64,000 bases of DNA from Streptomyces sp. ML-6 (GCF_030116705.1 NZ_JAOTIK010000001.1:5112501-5176500), one strand, 5' to 3'; shown: positions 43,972 to 52,386, numbered from the stretch's first letter. Numbers and translations: made by a program. Notes: generated by a model from the sequence alone, not told the origin.

Positions 43972-45107
43972 GCTGGCTGGTCGGTGGAGTGGGCGCGGTC
44001 GCCGGAGTCGGCCGCGACCCCCGGGAACTCTTCGACGGTCTCTGCGCGGGCCGCAGCGCCCACGCCGAGCTGCGCGGCTTCGACCGTTCGCGGTACGCCG
44101 CCCGGTACGCGTACGAGATCGACGACCGGCCGGTGCCGGGCGCCGACGTGCCCGGCCGGGCCACCAAGTGGCTGCTGGAGGCGGTCGGGCAGGCCGCCCG
44201 GGACGCGGGCCTGGGCGAGGACCTCTCGGACGTGCCCGTCCTGATCGGCACGGGGCTGCGCGAGCTGCGTTCCGTGGAGCTGTGGTGGCGCGACGGCACC
44301 CCCATGGAGGCGGACCGGCTGCACTTCGACCGCGCCCTGCGGGAACGGTTCGACACGACGGCGACGTACACCTTCGCCAACGCCTGCTCGGCCTCCCTGT
44401 ACGCGCTCGCGATGGGCACCGACCTGCTCGAACTCGGCGAGGCCGACACGGTGATCGCCGCCGGGGTGGACGTGCTCACCGAGAGCATGTACGGCCTGGT
44501 GGAACGGGTCCACCCGGTGCCGCCGGACCGGGTCAGGCCCTTCGACCGCGACCGCACGGGCGCGGTCATGGGGGACGGTGCCGCGGCCGTCGTGCTGCGG
44601 CGCGACGACGGGAACCGGCGCGGCAGGGCGCACGGACGGCTGCGCGCGGTCGGCCTGAACTGCGACGCGCACCACGCCACCGCGCCCGACGACGCCGGCA
44701 TCGCCTCGGCGATCAGGCAGGCACACGACCTGGCCGGCATGAAGCCCAAGGACATCGACCTGGTGATGCTGCACGGCACCGGGACGCTCCTCAACGACGA
44801 GGCCGAGGCCACCGCCGTCGCCGAGGTCTTCGGACCGCACGTCGGCAGGCCGCTGATGACCGCGATCAAGTCGATGACCGGCCACACCTCGGGCGCGTCC
44901 GGACTGATCGGCATGATCACGGCGATGCGGGCGCTGGAGGAGGGGCGGGTACCGCCCACCCTCGGGCTCTCCCACCCGGTCGAGGAGGCCGCGGGATTCC
45001 GGTTCGTCACCGGTGAGGAAGCCGTCGGCGAGATGTCGGTGGCCCAGATCAATGCGTTCGGCTTCGGCGGCATCAACGCCGTCGCGGTCGTGGAGGCGGT
45101 CCGTTGA
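43968..45107 (+). CDS. second beta-ketoacyl synthase with intact active site
   Basis: A 379-residue FabF-like protein in the place where a chain-length factor is expected. The active-site residues are all present: Cys in TFANACSASLYAL, His in MLHGTGTLLNDE, His in IKSMTGHTSGASGL. A classical chain-length factor would have Gln or another residue instead of Cys. It may therefore be a second active KS that pairs with the degenerate KS-like protein encoded next. Four-base overlap upstream and TTGA overlap downstream. Confidence 0.9.
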   Translation: MSWLVGGVGAVAGVGRDPRELFDGLCAGRSAHAELRGFDRSRYAARYAYEIDDRPVPGADVPGRATKWLLEAVGQAARDAGLGEDLSDVPVLIGTGLRELRSVELWWRDGTPMEADRLHFDRALRERFDTTATYTFANACSASLYALAMGTDLLELGEADTVIAAGVDVLTESMYGLVERVHPVPPDRVRPFDRDRTGAVMGDGAAAVVLRRDDGNRRGRAHGRLRAVGLNCDAHHATAPDDAGIASAIRQAHDLAGMKPKDIDLVMLHGTGTLLNDEAEATAVAEVFGPHVGRPLMTAIKSMTGHTSGASGLIGMITAMRALEEGRVPPTLGLSHPVEEAAGFRFVTGEEAVGEMSVAQINAFGFGGINAVAVVEAVR

Positions 45108-46051
45108 GCACGCTGGTTACCGGGATCGGCATCGCAGTCGCAGGTGTCGAGACCCCCGACGATCTGCTGCGGCCGAAGCCGGAGGGGAGCACCCCCGTCG
45201 AGCCGAGGGAACGGCTCGGCCGCAAGGGACTGCGCTACAAGGACCGGGCCACCCAGCTCGGTTACTGCGCGGCCCGCGACGCACTGCGCGAGGCCCGGCT
45301 CCTGGACGACGAGGACCGCGCCCCGCGGGGCGACCGGATCGCCGTCGTGGCCAGCTCCAACTACGGGAACCTGGACACGATCTGCCGGACCGTGGAGACC
45401 ATCGCGGCCGACACCGCGTCCGCCGCGAGCCCGATGGACCTGCCCAACGCCTCCAGCAACGTGCTGGCCTCCTCGGTGGCGATCCGCTTCGGCCTGACCG
45501 GGCCCAACCTGATGCTGTGCAACGGGGAGACCTCGGGCACCGACGCGGTGCGCTGGGCGCTCGCCCTGCTCGGCTCGGGCCGCGCGGACCAGGTGCTCGT
45601 CCTGGGGGCCGAACCGGACACCGAACCGGCCCGCAGGCTGTCCGGGCTGGACACCGCCTTCGACGGCGCGGCGGCGCTGGTCCTGGAGACGCAGCGCACC
45701 GCGGCGTCCCGCGGGGCCCGGGCGCGGGCCGGCATCGACGGGCACGCCCGGGGCACGGACCTGTCGTCCTGCCTGGCCGCGCTCGGCGGTGAGGACGCCC
45801 GCGTCCCGGCGGCCTGGCAGGCACCGGACACCGCGCCCGCCGGCGCGGCCGGCCTCCTCGAAGGCGTACGGGACCTGGGACTGGCACAGCAGTGGCGCGG
45901 GGCGTCGGGCGCGCTGGGCGTGCTCCAGTGCGCGGCGTCGGCCGGCTGGTTCGCCGCGGGCGGCGCCGGTCCGGTGTACGCCGTGACCGGGGGCGGCGAC
46001 ACGGGCCCCGCCGCGGGCCTGGTCCTGGTGAGCCCCGGAGAGACGGGGTGA
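45104..46051 (+). CDS. degenerate ketosynthase-like protein (chain-length-factor-like)
   Basis: A 315-residue thiolase-fold protein related to ketosynthases but about 80 residues short. The active-site Cys position reads MLCNGETSGTDAVRWAL, where the Cys of the usual ACSSG is replaced by Glu or Thr. No HGTGT motif is present. It is therefore probably non-catalytic and a dimer partner of a neighbouring KS. It starts at TTG 45104, overlapping the previous stop (TTGA), and ends overlapping the next start (GTGA). Confidence 0.8.
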   Translation: MSTLVTGIGIAVAGVETPDDLLRPKPEGSTPVEPRERLGRKGLRYKDRATQLGYCAARDALREARLLDDEDRAPRGDRIAVVASSNYGNLDTICRTVETIAADTASAASPMDLPNASSNVLASSVAIRFGLTGPNLMLCNGETSGTDAVRWALALLGSGRADQVLVLGAEPDTEPARRLSGLDTAFDGAAALVLETQRTAASRGARARAGIDGHARGTDLSSCLAALGGEDARVPAAWQAPDTAPAGAAGLLEGVRDLGLAQQWRGASGALGVLQCAASAGWFAAGGAGPVYAVTGGGDTGPAAGLVLVSPGETG

Positions 46052-46971
46052 GCGGCGGCGAGGCCACGGCCACGCTGCCCGCCCACACCCCCGGCGCCCC
46101 GGCGCCCGCCCGGCCCGCCCCGGCCGGCGGCGCCGGGCGGCCGGTGATCCTGCACCGCCACCCGGCCCGGGGCCCCGTGCGCGGCCGGATGCTGCTCCTG
46201 CACGGCCTCGGCAACAGCGCGACCGTGTGGGACGGCTTCCTGGCCCACCGCCCGCAGGGCTACGAGGTGTGGTCGGCCGACCTGCCGTGGCGCGGTGCGG
46301 GGGTGGACGGCTGGCACCACGTGCCGGACGCCTCCCCGTGGCTGGCCGAAGCGCTGGCCGGGGTGGTGGGCGGCGCGGACGTGGTCGTCGCCCACTCCTT
46401 CTCCGCGATGCAGCTGATGTCCCTGATCGACCGCGAACTCGACGCGGGCGGCGACCCGTTCGCCCGCTACGGCATCCGCGGCATGGCGCTCGTCGCCCCG
46501 TTCTACCGGCGCAGCCCCGAGGACTTCACCTGGGAGGCCATGACGCGTTACCTGGACGACTTCGAGCGGATCATGGAAGAGGGCATCCGGGTCCACTCCG
46601 GTGGAAGGCTGGACCCGGACATCCAGCTGTCGATGGCCCGCCGCGTGTGCGACCGGGTCGGCCCGTACGGCTGGATGCGGTTCGTGGACAGCTATCTGCG
46701 CACCCCCTGGCTGCGGGCCGAACGGATCGACGTACCCGTCGTGGTCATCGGCGGTGAACACGATTTCGCGGTGGAGCCGGCCGAGGGACTGAACCTGGCG
46801 GCCGAACTCCCCGACGCACAGACCCACATCCTCGCCGACTGCGGGCACTTCCTCATGGCCGAGAGGCCCGAGGAGTTCTCCGCGGTGGTCGGCGACTTCG
46901 TCAGCACACTGTCCGCCAGGGCCGGCCGGTGCCGGCCCGGCGACCGAGCCTTTGGAGAGCCGGGCCGATGA
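46048..46971 (+). CDS. alpha/beta hydrolase in the PKS operon
   Basis: A 307-residue alpha/beta hydrolase with an N-terminal Ala/Pro-rich tail of about 30 residues. Core motifs are MLLLHGLGNSATVWDGF, the nucleophile elbow VVAHSFSAMQL (AHSFS instead of GHSxG), Asp in IGGEHDF and His in DCGHFLMAERPEEF. It could act as a thioesterase or acyltransferase releasing or transferring the polyketide chain. The altered elbow makes the activity uncertain. Translation is coupled on both sides by overlapping stop and start codons. Confidence 0.82.
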   Translation: MSGGEATATLPAHTPGAPAPARPAPAGGAGRPVILHRHPARGPVRGRMLLLHGLGNSATVWDGFLAHRPQGYEVWSADLPWRGAGVDGWHHVPDASPWLAEALAGVVGGADVVVAHSFSAMQLMSLIDRELDAGGDPFARYGIRGMALVAPFYRRSPEDFTWEAMTRYLDDFERIMEEGIRVHSGGRLDPDIQLSMARRVCDRVGPYGWMRFVDSYLRTPWLRAERIDVPVVVIGGEHDFAVEPAEGLNLAAELPDAQTHILADCGHFLMAERPEEFSAVVGDFVSTLSARAGRCRPGDRAFGEPGR

Positions 46972-47972
46972 GCGACGTGACCGAGACCCAGGTCAAGACC
47001 CTTCTGCAGACCCCGACCCGGGTGCAGCTGCGCCCGAGGTTCGAGGGTTCCAACATCTGCACCTGGATCGGCTTCAAGCACGACAACTACCTGGTCGAGG
47101 AAGCGATCCTGGAGCACTTCAGGTCCGCGGGCCTGTCCACGCGCAAGCTGTACGAGGAACTCGGCCTCGGGCTGGACTTCGTGGAGATGGACGTCCGCAT
47201 CCTGAGCTCGCTGCACCTGGACGACCTGGTCACCGCCGACGTGGTGCCGGTCTTCAAGGAGGGCACGGACGGGCTGGCCTTCCGGGTCACGCTGAGCGTC
47301 GACCGCGACGGCGCGTCGGTGAAGGCGGTGACCGGCAAGGCGAAGGTGGCGCTGCGGATCGACACCACGTTCCCGCCCGAGCCGGTGCCGGCCCCGCTGG
47401 CCCCGCTCGCGGTCGAGCGCCTGGGCACCTCCGAGCCCGGCGCCGCGGCGGCCGTCGCCACGACCACGGACCTCTCCGAGGGCCACGGCACCAACGGGCC
47501 CGACCCGGTGCTGGAGCAGCTGACCGCGGGCAGGAACGCGTTCGGCTGGAAGTGGCGGATCCCGTACCCGTACTGCCACTTCACCGAGCGGCTCCAGATG
47601 TCCGGCTACCTGCGGCAGATGGAGGAGGTCGTGGACCTCTTCCTGGCCGACCGCGGGCTGTCGATCAAGACGCTCCTCGACGACCGCAAGTGGATCCCGG
47701 CCTGCTCGCACTCCCACATCAGGATCCTCGACGAGGCCCTCATGGAGGAGGACCTGTACGTGATCTACACGGTCGAGGAGGTCTTCAAGGACTTCCTCTA
47801 CCGGTCCCGGTTCGACACGTACGTGGTGCGCGACGGCCACCTGGTGCAGACCGCCACGGGGCACGTCACGCACGGCTACGCCGTCATCGACAGCCGCACC
47901 GACTGGCACCTGGTGAACTTCGACGAGCCCGTGCTGCGGGCCCTGCGCGGCGAGTCGGCACCGGACGCATGA
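46968..47972 (+). CDS. double-hotdog thioesterase/dehydratase-like protein
   Basis: A 334-residue protein made of two hotdog-like halves. The N-terminal half contains GFKHDNYLVEEAILEHFRSA and LDFVEMDVRILSSLHLDDLV. After an Ala/Pro-rich linker the C-terminal half contains YPYCHFTERLQMSGYLRQME and DFLYRSRFDTYVVRDGHLVQ. Internal duplication of this kind occurs in acyl-ACP thioesterases of the FatA/4HBT group and in AfsA-like proteins. It may hydrolyse or dehydrate the chain on ACP. The four-base overlap upstream and the ATGA overlap with the DsrE-like gene downstream show tight coupling. Confidence 0.75.
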   Translation: MSDVTETQVKTLLQTPTRVQLRPRFEGSNICTWIGFKHDNYLVEEAILEHFRSAGLSTRKLYEELGLGLDFVEMDVRILSSLHLDDLVTADVVPVFKEGTDGLAFRVTLSVDRDGASVKAVTGKAKVALRIDTTFPPEPVPAPLAPLAVERLGTSEPGAAAAVATTTDLSEGHGTNGPDPVLEQLTAGRNAFGWKWRIPYPYCHFTERLQMSGYLRQMEEVVDLFLADRGLSIKTLLDDRKWIPACSHSHIRILDEALMEEDLYVIYTVEEVFKDFLYRSRFDTYVVRDGHLVQTATGHVTHGYAVIDSRTDWHLVNFDEPVLRALRGESAPDA

Positions 47973-48295
47973 ACCAGCACCTCCTCATCGAGACGCAGGG
48001 GCCCTGGGCCGGCCGGGAGTGCGCGTCCTTCGTGCGCGACGCCACGACCCTGGCCGGCGGCGGCCACCGCACCCGGCTCCTCCTCCTCCAGGAGGGGGTC
48101 CTGGGCGCGGTCCCCGGGGAGCTGCCGGAGCTGGAGGGCTACCTGGCGGCGGACGGGGAGCTGCTGGTCGACAGGTACTCGGTCGTACAACGCGGCCTGA
48201 AGAAGGAGCAGTTGGTGCCCGAGGCCCGGCTGGTGGACATGGACGAGATCGCCGGGAGCGTACTCGACCCGGTGGTGAAGGTGGTGTGGCACTGA
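47969..48295 (+). CDS. DsrH/TusB-like protein
   Basis: A 108-residue protein. The pattern HLLIETQGPWAGRECASFVR, RTRLLLLQEGVLGAVPG and VDRYSVVQRGLKKEQLVPEA fits the DsrH/TusB fold: a small Rossmann-like alpha/beta protein with an LLQxGV loop. Its only Cys (residue 18) is not at the usual catalytic place. It is the first of three consecutive DsrE-superfamily genes. In TusBCD and DsrEFH such proteins form heterohexamers that relay sulfur as a Cys persulfide. No such partner is known to me in type II PKS operons. Confidence 0.7.
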   Translation: MNQHLLIETQGPWAGRECASFVRDATTLAGGGHRTRLLLLQEGVLGAVPGELPELEGYLAADGELLVDRYSVVQRGLKKEQLVPEARLVDMDEIAGSVLDPVVKVVWH

Positions 48296-48296
48296 C

Positions 48297-48713
48297 ATGG
48301 CCAGGGGCAGGAGGGGCATCCCGCACACCGACGTACTGGTCACCCTGATGGGTTCGCCGCACGGTTCCGACATGGTCACCAGCGTGCTGCGGCTCGTGGA
48401 GGAGATGCTGCGGCAGGACGCCGCCGTACAGGTCTGGGCGTGCGGTTACGCGACGATGCTCACCCAGGAGGGCCTGGGCGAGTCCAAGCCGCGCAACCTC
48501 GCGAACTGGTCCGGCGACTACCCGTCGACCCTCACCGTGATCCGCGGAATGCTCGCGGCGCACCCGGGCCGGCTGCACTGGTACGGCTGCCGGTTCTGCA
48601 GCGACGAGCGCGGCGCCGTGGCCCACATCCCCGAAGTCAGGCTGCGGGCGCCCTCCGCCTTCGCGGAGAACGTCGCAGCGGCGGACAAGACCCTGTTCGT
48701 GGGGGTGCTCTGA
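48297..48713 (+). CDS. DsrE/TusD-like protein
   Basis: A 138-residue DsrE-superfamily protein: VLVTLMGSPHGSDMVTSVLR, LRLVEEMLRQDAAVQVWACG, then HWYGCRFCSDERGA. It has Cys in WACGYAT and a CRFC pair, so residues for persulfide or disulfide chemistry are present. The middle SGDYPSTLTVIRGMLAAHPG is typical of the family helix before the active loop. It starts one base after the preceding stop, and the next gene starts two bases after its own stop. Function inferred from fold only. Confidence 0.72.
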   Translation: MARGRRGIPHTDVLVTLMGSPHGSDMVTSVLRLVEEMLRQDAAVQVWACGYATMLTQEGLGESKPRNLANWSGDYPSTLTVIRGMLAAHPGRLHWYGCRFCSDERGAVAHIPEVRLRAPSAFAENVAAADKTLFVGVL

Positions 48714-48715
48714 CC

Positions 48716-49147
48716 ATGACGACAACCCACACCACCGGCCCCGCGGCCGGTGCCACCGACAACGGCCGGGTCCTCGGCATCGTCGAACGCGCCCACCGCG
48801 GCGCGGTGGAGAAGCAGTTCTTCGACGTGCTGTACATGGCGGTCGAGCTCCACCGGCAGCTGGGCGGCATGGACATCCTGCTGCGCGGACCGGCCGTGAC
48901 CTGCGCGGTGGGGGCGGCCGAGACCGGCCCCCTGCGGTTCGGCGACCGGGTGCTGGACACCCTGACCGACCCGCGCCACGACCTGCGGGTGCTGCTGGAC
49001 GCCGGGGTGCGGATCTTCGTGCAGGAGGAGGACCTGACGGCCCTCGGATTCACCCCCGGCGACCTGTTCGACGAAGCCGTCCGCCCGGTGCCCGCCGCGG
49101 AGATGGCCGGGCGGTGGCCGGAGTACCGGATGGTGAGCTACCTGTGA
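48716..49147 (+). CDS. DsrF/TusC-like protein
   Basis: A 143-residue protein with an N-terminal Thr-rich tail. The core is VEKQFFDVLYMAVELHRQLG, GMDILLRGPAVTCAVGAAET and LRVLLDAGVRIFVQEEDLTA, which fits the DsrE/F superfamily. One Cys (VTCAVG) lies at the end of strand 2. Together with the two preceding genes it gives a B, D, C-like set. Behind it a 115-bp gap interrupts the otherwise overlapping operon before the next KS-like gene. Confidence 0.7.
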   Translation: MTTTHTTGPAAGATDNGRVLGIVERAHRGAVEKQFFDVLYMAVELHRQLGGMDILLRGPAVTCAVGAAETGPLRFGDRVLDTLTDPRHDLRVLLDAGVRIFVQEEDLTALGFTPGDLFDEAVRPVPAAEMAGRWPEYRMVSYL

Positions 49148-49262
49148 CCGCAGGGCACGCCCGGCCGTTCCCCGGCCGCCCCGTCCCCGGACCTCCCGCC
49201 GCCCAGGGCCCCCGCCCAGCCCCCGTAGTCGCCAGTCGCTCCAGCCAAGGAATGGACCTCTC

Positions 49263-50336
49263 ATGACCAAGACTGTGATCTCCGCGTGGTCGGCCGTCTC
49301 GCCGTTCGGCATGGGCCGGGACGCCTTCGTGGGCGGATTCCACGACGGCCGGTCCACGGTCGCCCCGGTCGACCGCGAGCAGTGGCAGACGCCCGACGAC
49401 GAGGTCTGCCTCGTCCCCGGCTTCAGCCCGGCCGCCGCCCTGGGCAAGAAGGGCACGCGCGCCATGGACCGGGCCACCGGCCTCGCGGTCTCGGCGGTGG
49501 GCCGGCTGATCGAGGAGTCGCCCTCCGACCCCGCCACCGTCACCGGTGAGGAGGTCGCGCTGGTCCTGGGCACCACCTCGGGCAGCGTGCAGAGCATGAT
49601 GGACTTCACCCGCGGCGGCCTCGTCTCGGAGAAGCCCTACTTCGTCGACCCGGCGCGCTTCCCCAACGCGGTGATGAACTGCGCCGCCGGACAGTGCGCC
49701 ATCTGGCACCAGCTCAAGGGCCCCAACACCACCATCGCCGGGGGCCGGGTCTCCGGGCTGCACGCCCTGAAGTACGCCCAGCGGCTGCTGAACGCGGACC
49801 GTGCCCGCACCGTGCTGTGCGGCGCCGTCGAGGAGTACGCCGACGCCCGTGCCTGGCTGGACCGGCACGCGCGCGGCGAGGACGAGCACGGCACCATCCA
49901 CGGCGAGGGCTGCGTGATGCTCCAGATCGAGTCCGAGGGCTCGGCGCAGGGCACCCCGCTGGCGACCGTCCAGGCCGTCGAGGTGGGGGTCTTCGCGGGC
50001 GGCGGCGAGAACGCCGCCCCCGTGCTCGACACCTGCGTGCGCCGGGCGCTGGAGCGGTCCGGCACCGACCCGGCCGACGTGTGGATGGTCGCCCCGAGCG
50101 GCGCGCGCGGAGCCCTCGGCGACGCCGAACAGTCCGTCCTGGAGTCCCGGTTCGCCCCCACGGCGGTGAACCGCGTGTCGCAGCTGATCGGCGACACCGC
50201 CGGGGCGGCGGCCATGTTCCAGATGGCCGCGGTGCTGGCCGTCGCCGAGCGGGCCGAGGCCGCGGGCCGGACCGCGGTCGTCACCGCGGTGGACCGGGAC
50301 GGCGAGGCGGGCTGCGCGGTGCTGCGACTGGGCTGA
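49263..50336 (+). CDS. second degenerate ketosynthase-like protein
   Basis: A 357-residue KS-fold protein. The active-site region reads NTTIAGGRVSGLHALKYAQR, so the Cys of TACSSG is lost. The first His motif is replaced by VAPSGARGALGD, and the second reads LIGDTAGAAAMFQ. All three catalytic residues are absent, as in chain-length factors. It may pair with one of the two active KSs. ATG 49263 follows AAGGAATGG; the ACP gene follows 72 bp downstream. Confidence 0.85.
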   Translation: MTKTVISAWSAVSPFGMGRDAFVGGFHDGRSTVAPVDREQWQTPDDEVCLVPGFSPAAALGKKGTRAMDRATGLAVSAVGRLIEESPSDPATVTGEEVALVLGTTSGSVQSMMDFTRGGLVSEKPYFVDPARFPNAVMNCAAGQCAIWHQLKGPNTTIAGGRVSGLHALKYAQRLLNADRARTVLCGAVEEYADARAWLDRHARGEDEHGTIHGEGCVMLQIESEGSAQGTPLATVQAVEVGVFAGGGENAAPVLDTCVRRALERSGTDPADVWMVAPSGARGALGDAEQSVLESRFAPTAVNRVSQLIGDTAGAAAMFQMAAVLAVAERAEAAGRTAVVTAVDRDGEAGCAVLRLG

Positions 50337-50408
50337 CCGGTCTTGCGTACCGGTCTTCCGCACCGACAAGAACGTACGGCCAGAACAGCAACGAGAGAGG
50401 ACACTCCC

Positions 50409-50669
50409 ATGACATCCGCAGTGCAGGCACTGGACCTCGAGCAGCTCCGCGCGCTCATCGCCGAGGTGCTCGACGTCGAGGTCTCGGACATCGCCGACGA
50501 CACGAACTTCGCCGACGACCTGGAGATCGACTCCCTGATGGCCCTGGAGGTCGTCGTGGTGCTGGAGAAGCGCTACCAGGTCAAGCTCCGCGAGGAGGAG
50601 CTCAAGCAGGTCACCTGCCTGAAGGCGGCTTACGACCTGCTGGAGCAGAAGCTGCGGACCTCGCAGTGA
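50409..50669 (+). CDS. acyl carrier protein (second)
   Basis: An 86-residue ACP with attachment Ser in FADDLEIDSLMALEVVVVLE (about residue 41). ATG 50409 is preceded by GAGAGAGGACA. The stop overlaps the start of a hotdog protein (GTGA). The sequence differs clearly from the first ACP (42425-42676). Confidence 0.93.
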   Translation: MTSAVQALDLEQLRALIAEVLDVEVSDIADDTNFADDLEIDSLMALEVVVVLEKRYQVKLREEELKQVTCLKAAYDLLEQKLRTSQ

Positions 50670-51097
50670 CCGTCGCCGGACCCGTCGCCGGGTCCGTGAC
50701 CGGGGTCTCCCCGGTCACGGCCGGCATCCGCGTCGTGCGCCCGGCGACGGCGGAGGAAGGGGGACGCCTGACGGCGGCCACCGTCTGCCGCGTCGACCCC
50801 GCCGAACAGATCTTCGCGGGCCACTACCCCGGCTTCCCCATCTTCCCCGGGGTCTGCGTCATCGAATGCGTACGCCGCAGCGCCCTGGCCACCGCGCCCG
50901 GCCCGGTCACGCTGGCCGCGGTGGAGTCCGCGCGCTTCCGCGGACCGGTGCTGCCCGGCGACGAACTGTCCATGGAACTCGTCTGGAAGCCCGACGGCCC
51001 CGAAGGACGGGACTGGCGGGTCACGGCGACCGCCCGCACCGACCGGGGCGACGCCGCGTCGATCCGGCTGGGCTTCAGAACGGGAGGCCGGCCGTGA
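50666..51097 (+). CDS. FabZ/FabA-like beta-hydroxyacyl-ACP dehydratase
   Basis: A 143-residue hotdog protein. The active-site segment is FAGHYPGFPIFPGVCVIECV, with His in GHYPG and Glu in VIEC, the residues used by FabZ for dehydration. The rest (VESARFRGPVLPGDELSMEL) fits the FabZ/FabA family. It would remove water from the beta-hydroxyacyl-ACP made by the KR. GTG 50666 overlaps the ACP stop and its own stop overlaps the next hotdog gene, so the two are probably a heterodimer. Confidence 0.85.
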   Translation: MTVAGPVAGSVTGVSPVTAGIRVVRPATAEEGGRLTAATVCRVDPAEQIFAGHYPGFPIFPGVCVIECVRRSALATAPGPVTLAAVESARFRGPVLPGDELSMELVWKPDGPEGRDWRVTATARTDRGDAASIRLGFRTGGRP

Positions 51098-51576
51098 TCG
51101 GTACCGTCGAACTGCGCCGGCTGCTGCCGCACCGCTTCCCGATGCTGCTGGTGGACCGGGTCGACGAACTGGTGCCCGGCGAGCGACTGGTCGCCCGCAA
51201 GGCCGTCACCTGCAACGAACCCTGGTACGCCGCGCTCCCGCAGGACGCCGGGCCGCAGGACCACCACTACCCCGAGGTGCTGCTCGTGGAGTCGTGGTGC
51301 CAGGCGGCGGGCGTCCTGGCCACCTGGGACGACCCCAACCCGGACGTGCTGAACGGGCAGGTGATGCTGTTCGGCGGCGTCAGCGACGCCCGGTTCGAAC
51401 GGCCCGTGTTCCCCGGTGACGTGGTGGAGCACCGGGTCCGGGTCTACCGGGTGCTGAGCGACACGATGATCTTCGAGGGCGAGTCGCTCGTGGACGGCGA
51501 AACGGTCATGACCGTCGCGAGGGCCACGATGGCGTTCCGCCCGGCGGAGCAGCTCCGCGCGGCCACCGGGACCTAG
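51094..51576 (+). CDS. FabZ-like hotdog protein, partner dehydratase subunit
   Basis: A 160-residue hotdog protein with the FabZ opening LLPHRFPMLLVDRVDEL. In place of the usual HFPGxPxxPG loop it has DHHYPEVLLVESWCQAAG, so the Pro/Gly-rich part of the active-site loop is missing. The later ARFERPVFPGDVVEHRVRVY is normal. Such unequal pairs form heterodimeric dehydratases in polyene pathways. GTG 51094 overlaps the stop of the first dehydratase. Confidence 0.82.
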   Translation: MIGTVELRRLLPHRFPMLLVDRVDELVPGERLVARKAVTCNEPWYAALPQDAGPQDHHYPEVLLVESWCQAAGVLATWDDPNPDVLNGQVMLFGGVSDARFERPVFPGDVVEHRVRVYRVLSDTMIFEGESLVDGETVMTVARATMAFRPAEQLRAATGT

Positions 51577-51639
51577 GGTCCTTCGTCCGCCGGTCACGAC
51601 ACCAGCGCCGGTCACGGTTATTCACAGAAGGAGAAACGG

Positions 51640-52386
51640 GTGGGAGACAAGCCGTCCCGCGTCGCGCTCGTCAGCGGCGGATCACGGGGCATCGGAAGAG
51701 CAGCGGTGCTGCGCCTGGCCCAGGACGGCCACGACGTGGCCTTCTGCTACCGGTCCGACGCCGAGGCCGCGCAGGCGCTGGAGAAGGAGGTGTCCGAACT
51801 GGGCGTGCGGGCCCTCGCGGTCCGTACCGACGTCACCGACGCCCAGGCGGTGCGCGACCTGACCGAGCGCACCGAGGACGAACTCGGACCGATCGACGTC
51901 CTCGTCACCTCGGCCGGCATCACCAGCGACAACCCGCTGCTGCTGATGACCGACGAGCAGTGGCACAACGTGCTGGACACCAACCTGGACGGCGTCTACC
52001 ACGTCTGCCGGGCCGCCATCTTCGCGATGATGAAGCGGAAGTCCGGCTGCGTCGTCAACGTCTCGTCGGTCGCCGGGGTCTACGGCAACGCACGGCAGAC
52101 CAACTACTCGGCGTCCAAGGCCGGCATCATCGGCTTCACCAAGGCCCTCGCCAAGGAGACCGGGCCGTACGGCATCCGCGCCAACGTCGTGGCGCCCGGC
52201 TTCATCGACACGGACATGACCTCCGCGCTCCAGGGCGGGGTCAAGGACCGGGCGCTGAAGTCGATCCCGCTGGGCCGGATGGGCCGGGCCGAGGAAGTCG
52301 CCGACCTCATCGCCTACCTGGCCTCCGACCGCGCCGCGTACATCACCGGTTCCGTCTTCCAGATCGACGGCGGAATCACCATCTAG
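51640..52386 (+). CDS. beta-ketoacyl-ACP reductase, FabG-like SDR
   Basis: A 248-residue short-chain dehydrogenase. NADPH-binding motif VALVSGGSRGIGRAAVL; catalytic Ser in NVSSVAG; YxxxK in QTNYSASKAGI; C-terminal ITGSVFQIDGGITI. It would reduce the beta-ketoacyl-ACP made by the KS pair. It starts at GTG 51640 behind AGAAGGAG. The reducing and dehydrating genes side by side show that the chain is fully processed to alkenes at each round or most rounds. Confidence 0.93.
   Translation: MGDKPSRVALVSGGSRGIGRAAVLRLAQDGHDVAFCYRSDAEAAQALEKEVSELGVRALAVRTDVTDAQAVRDLTERTEDELGPIDVLVTSAGITSDNPLLLMTDEQWHNVLDTNLDGVYHVCRAAIFAMMKRKSGCVVNVSSVAGVYGNARQTNYSASKAGIIGFTKALAKETGPYGIRANVVAPGFIDTDMTSALQGGVKDRALKSIPLGRMGRAEEVADLIAYLASDRAAYITGSVFQIDGGITI

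Noticed and set aside
43968..45107. First reading of this protein as a classical chain-length factor
   Set aside because: The active-site Cys (NACSAS) and both His motifs are present, which does not fit a chain-length factor.
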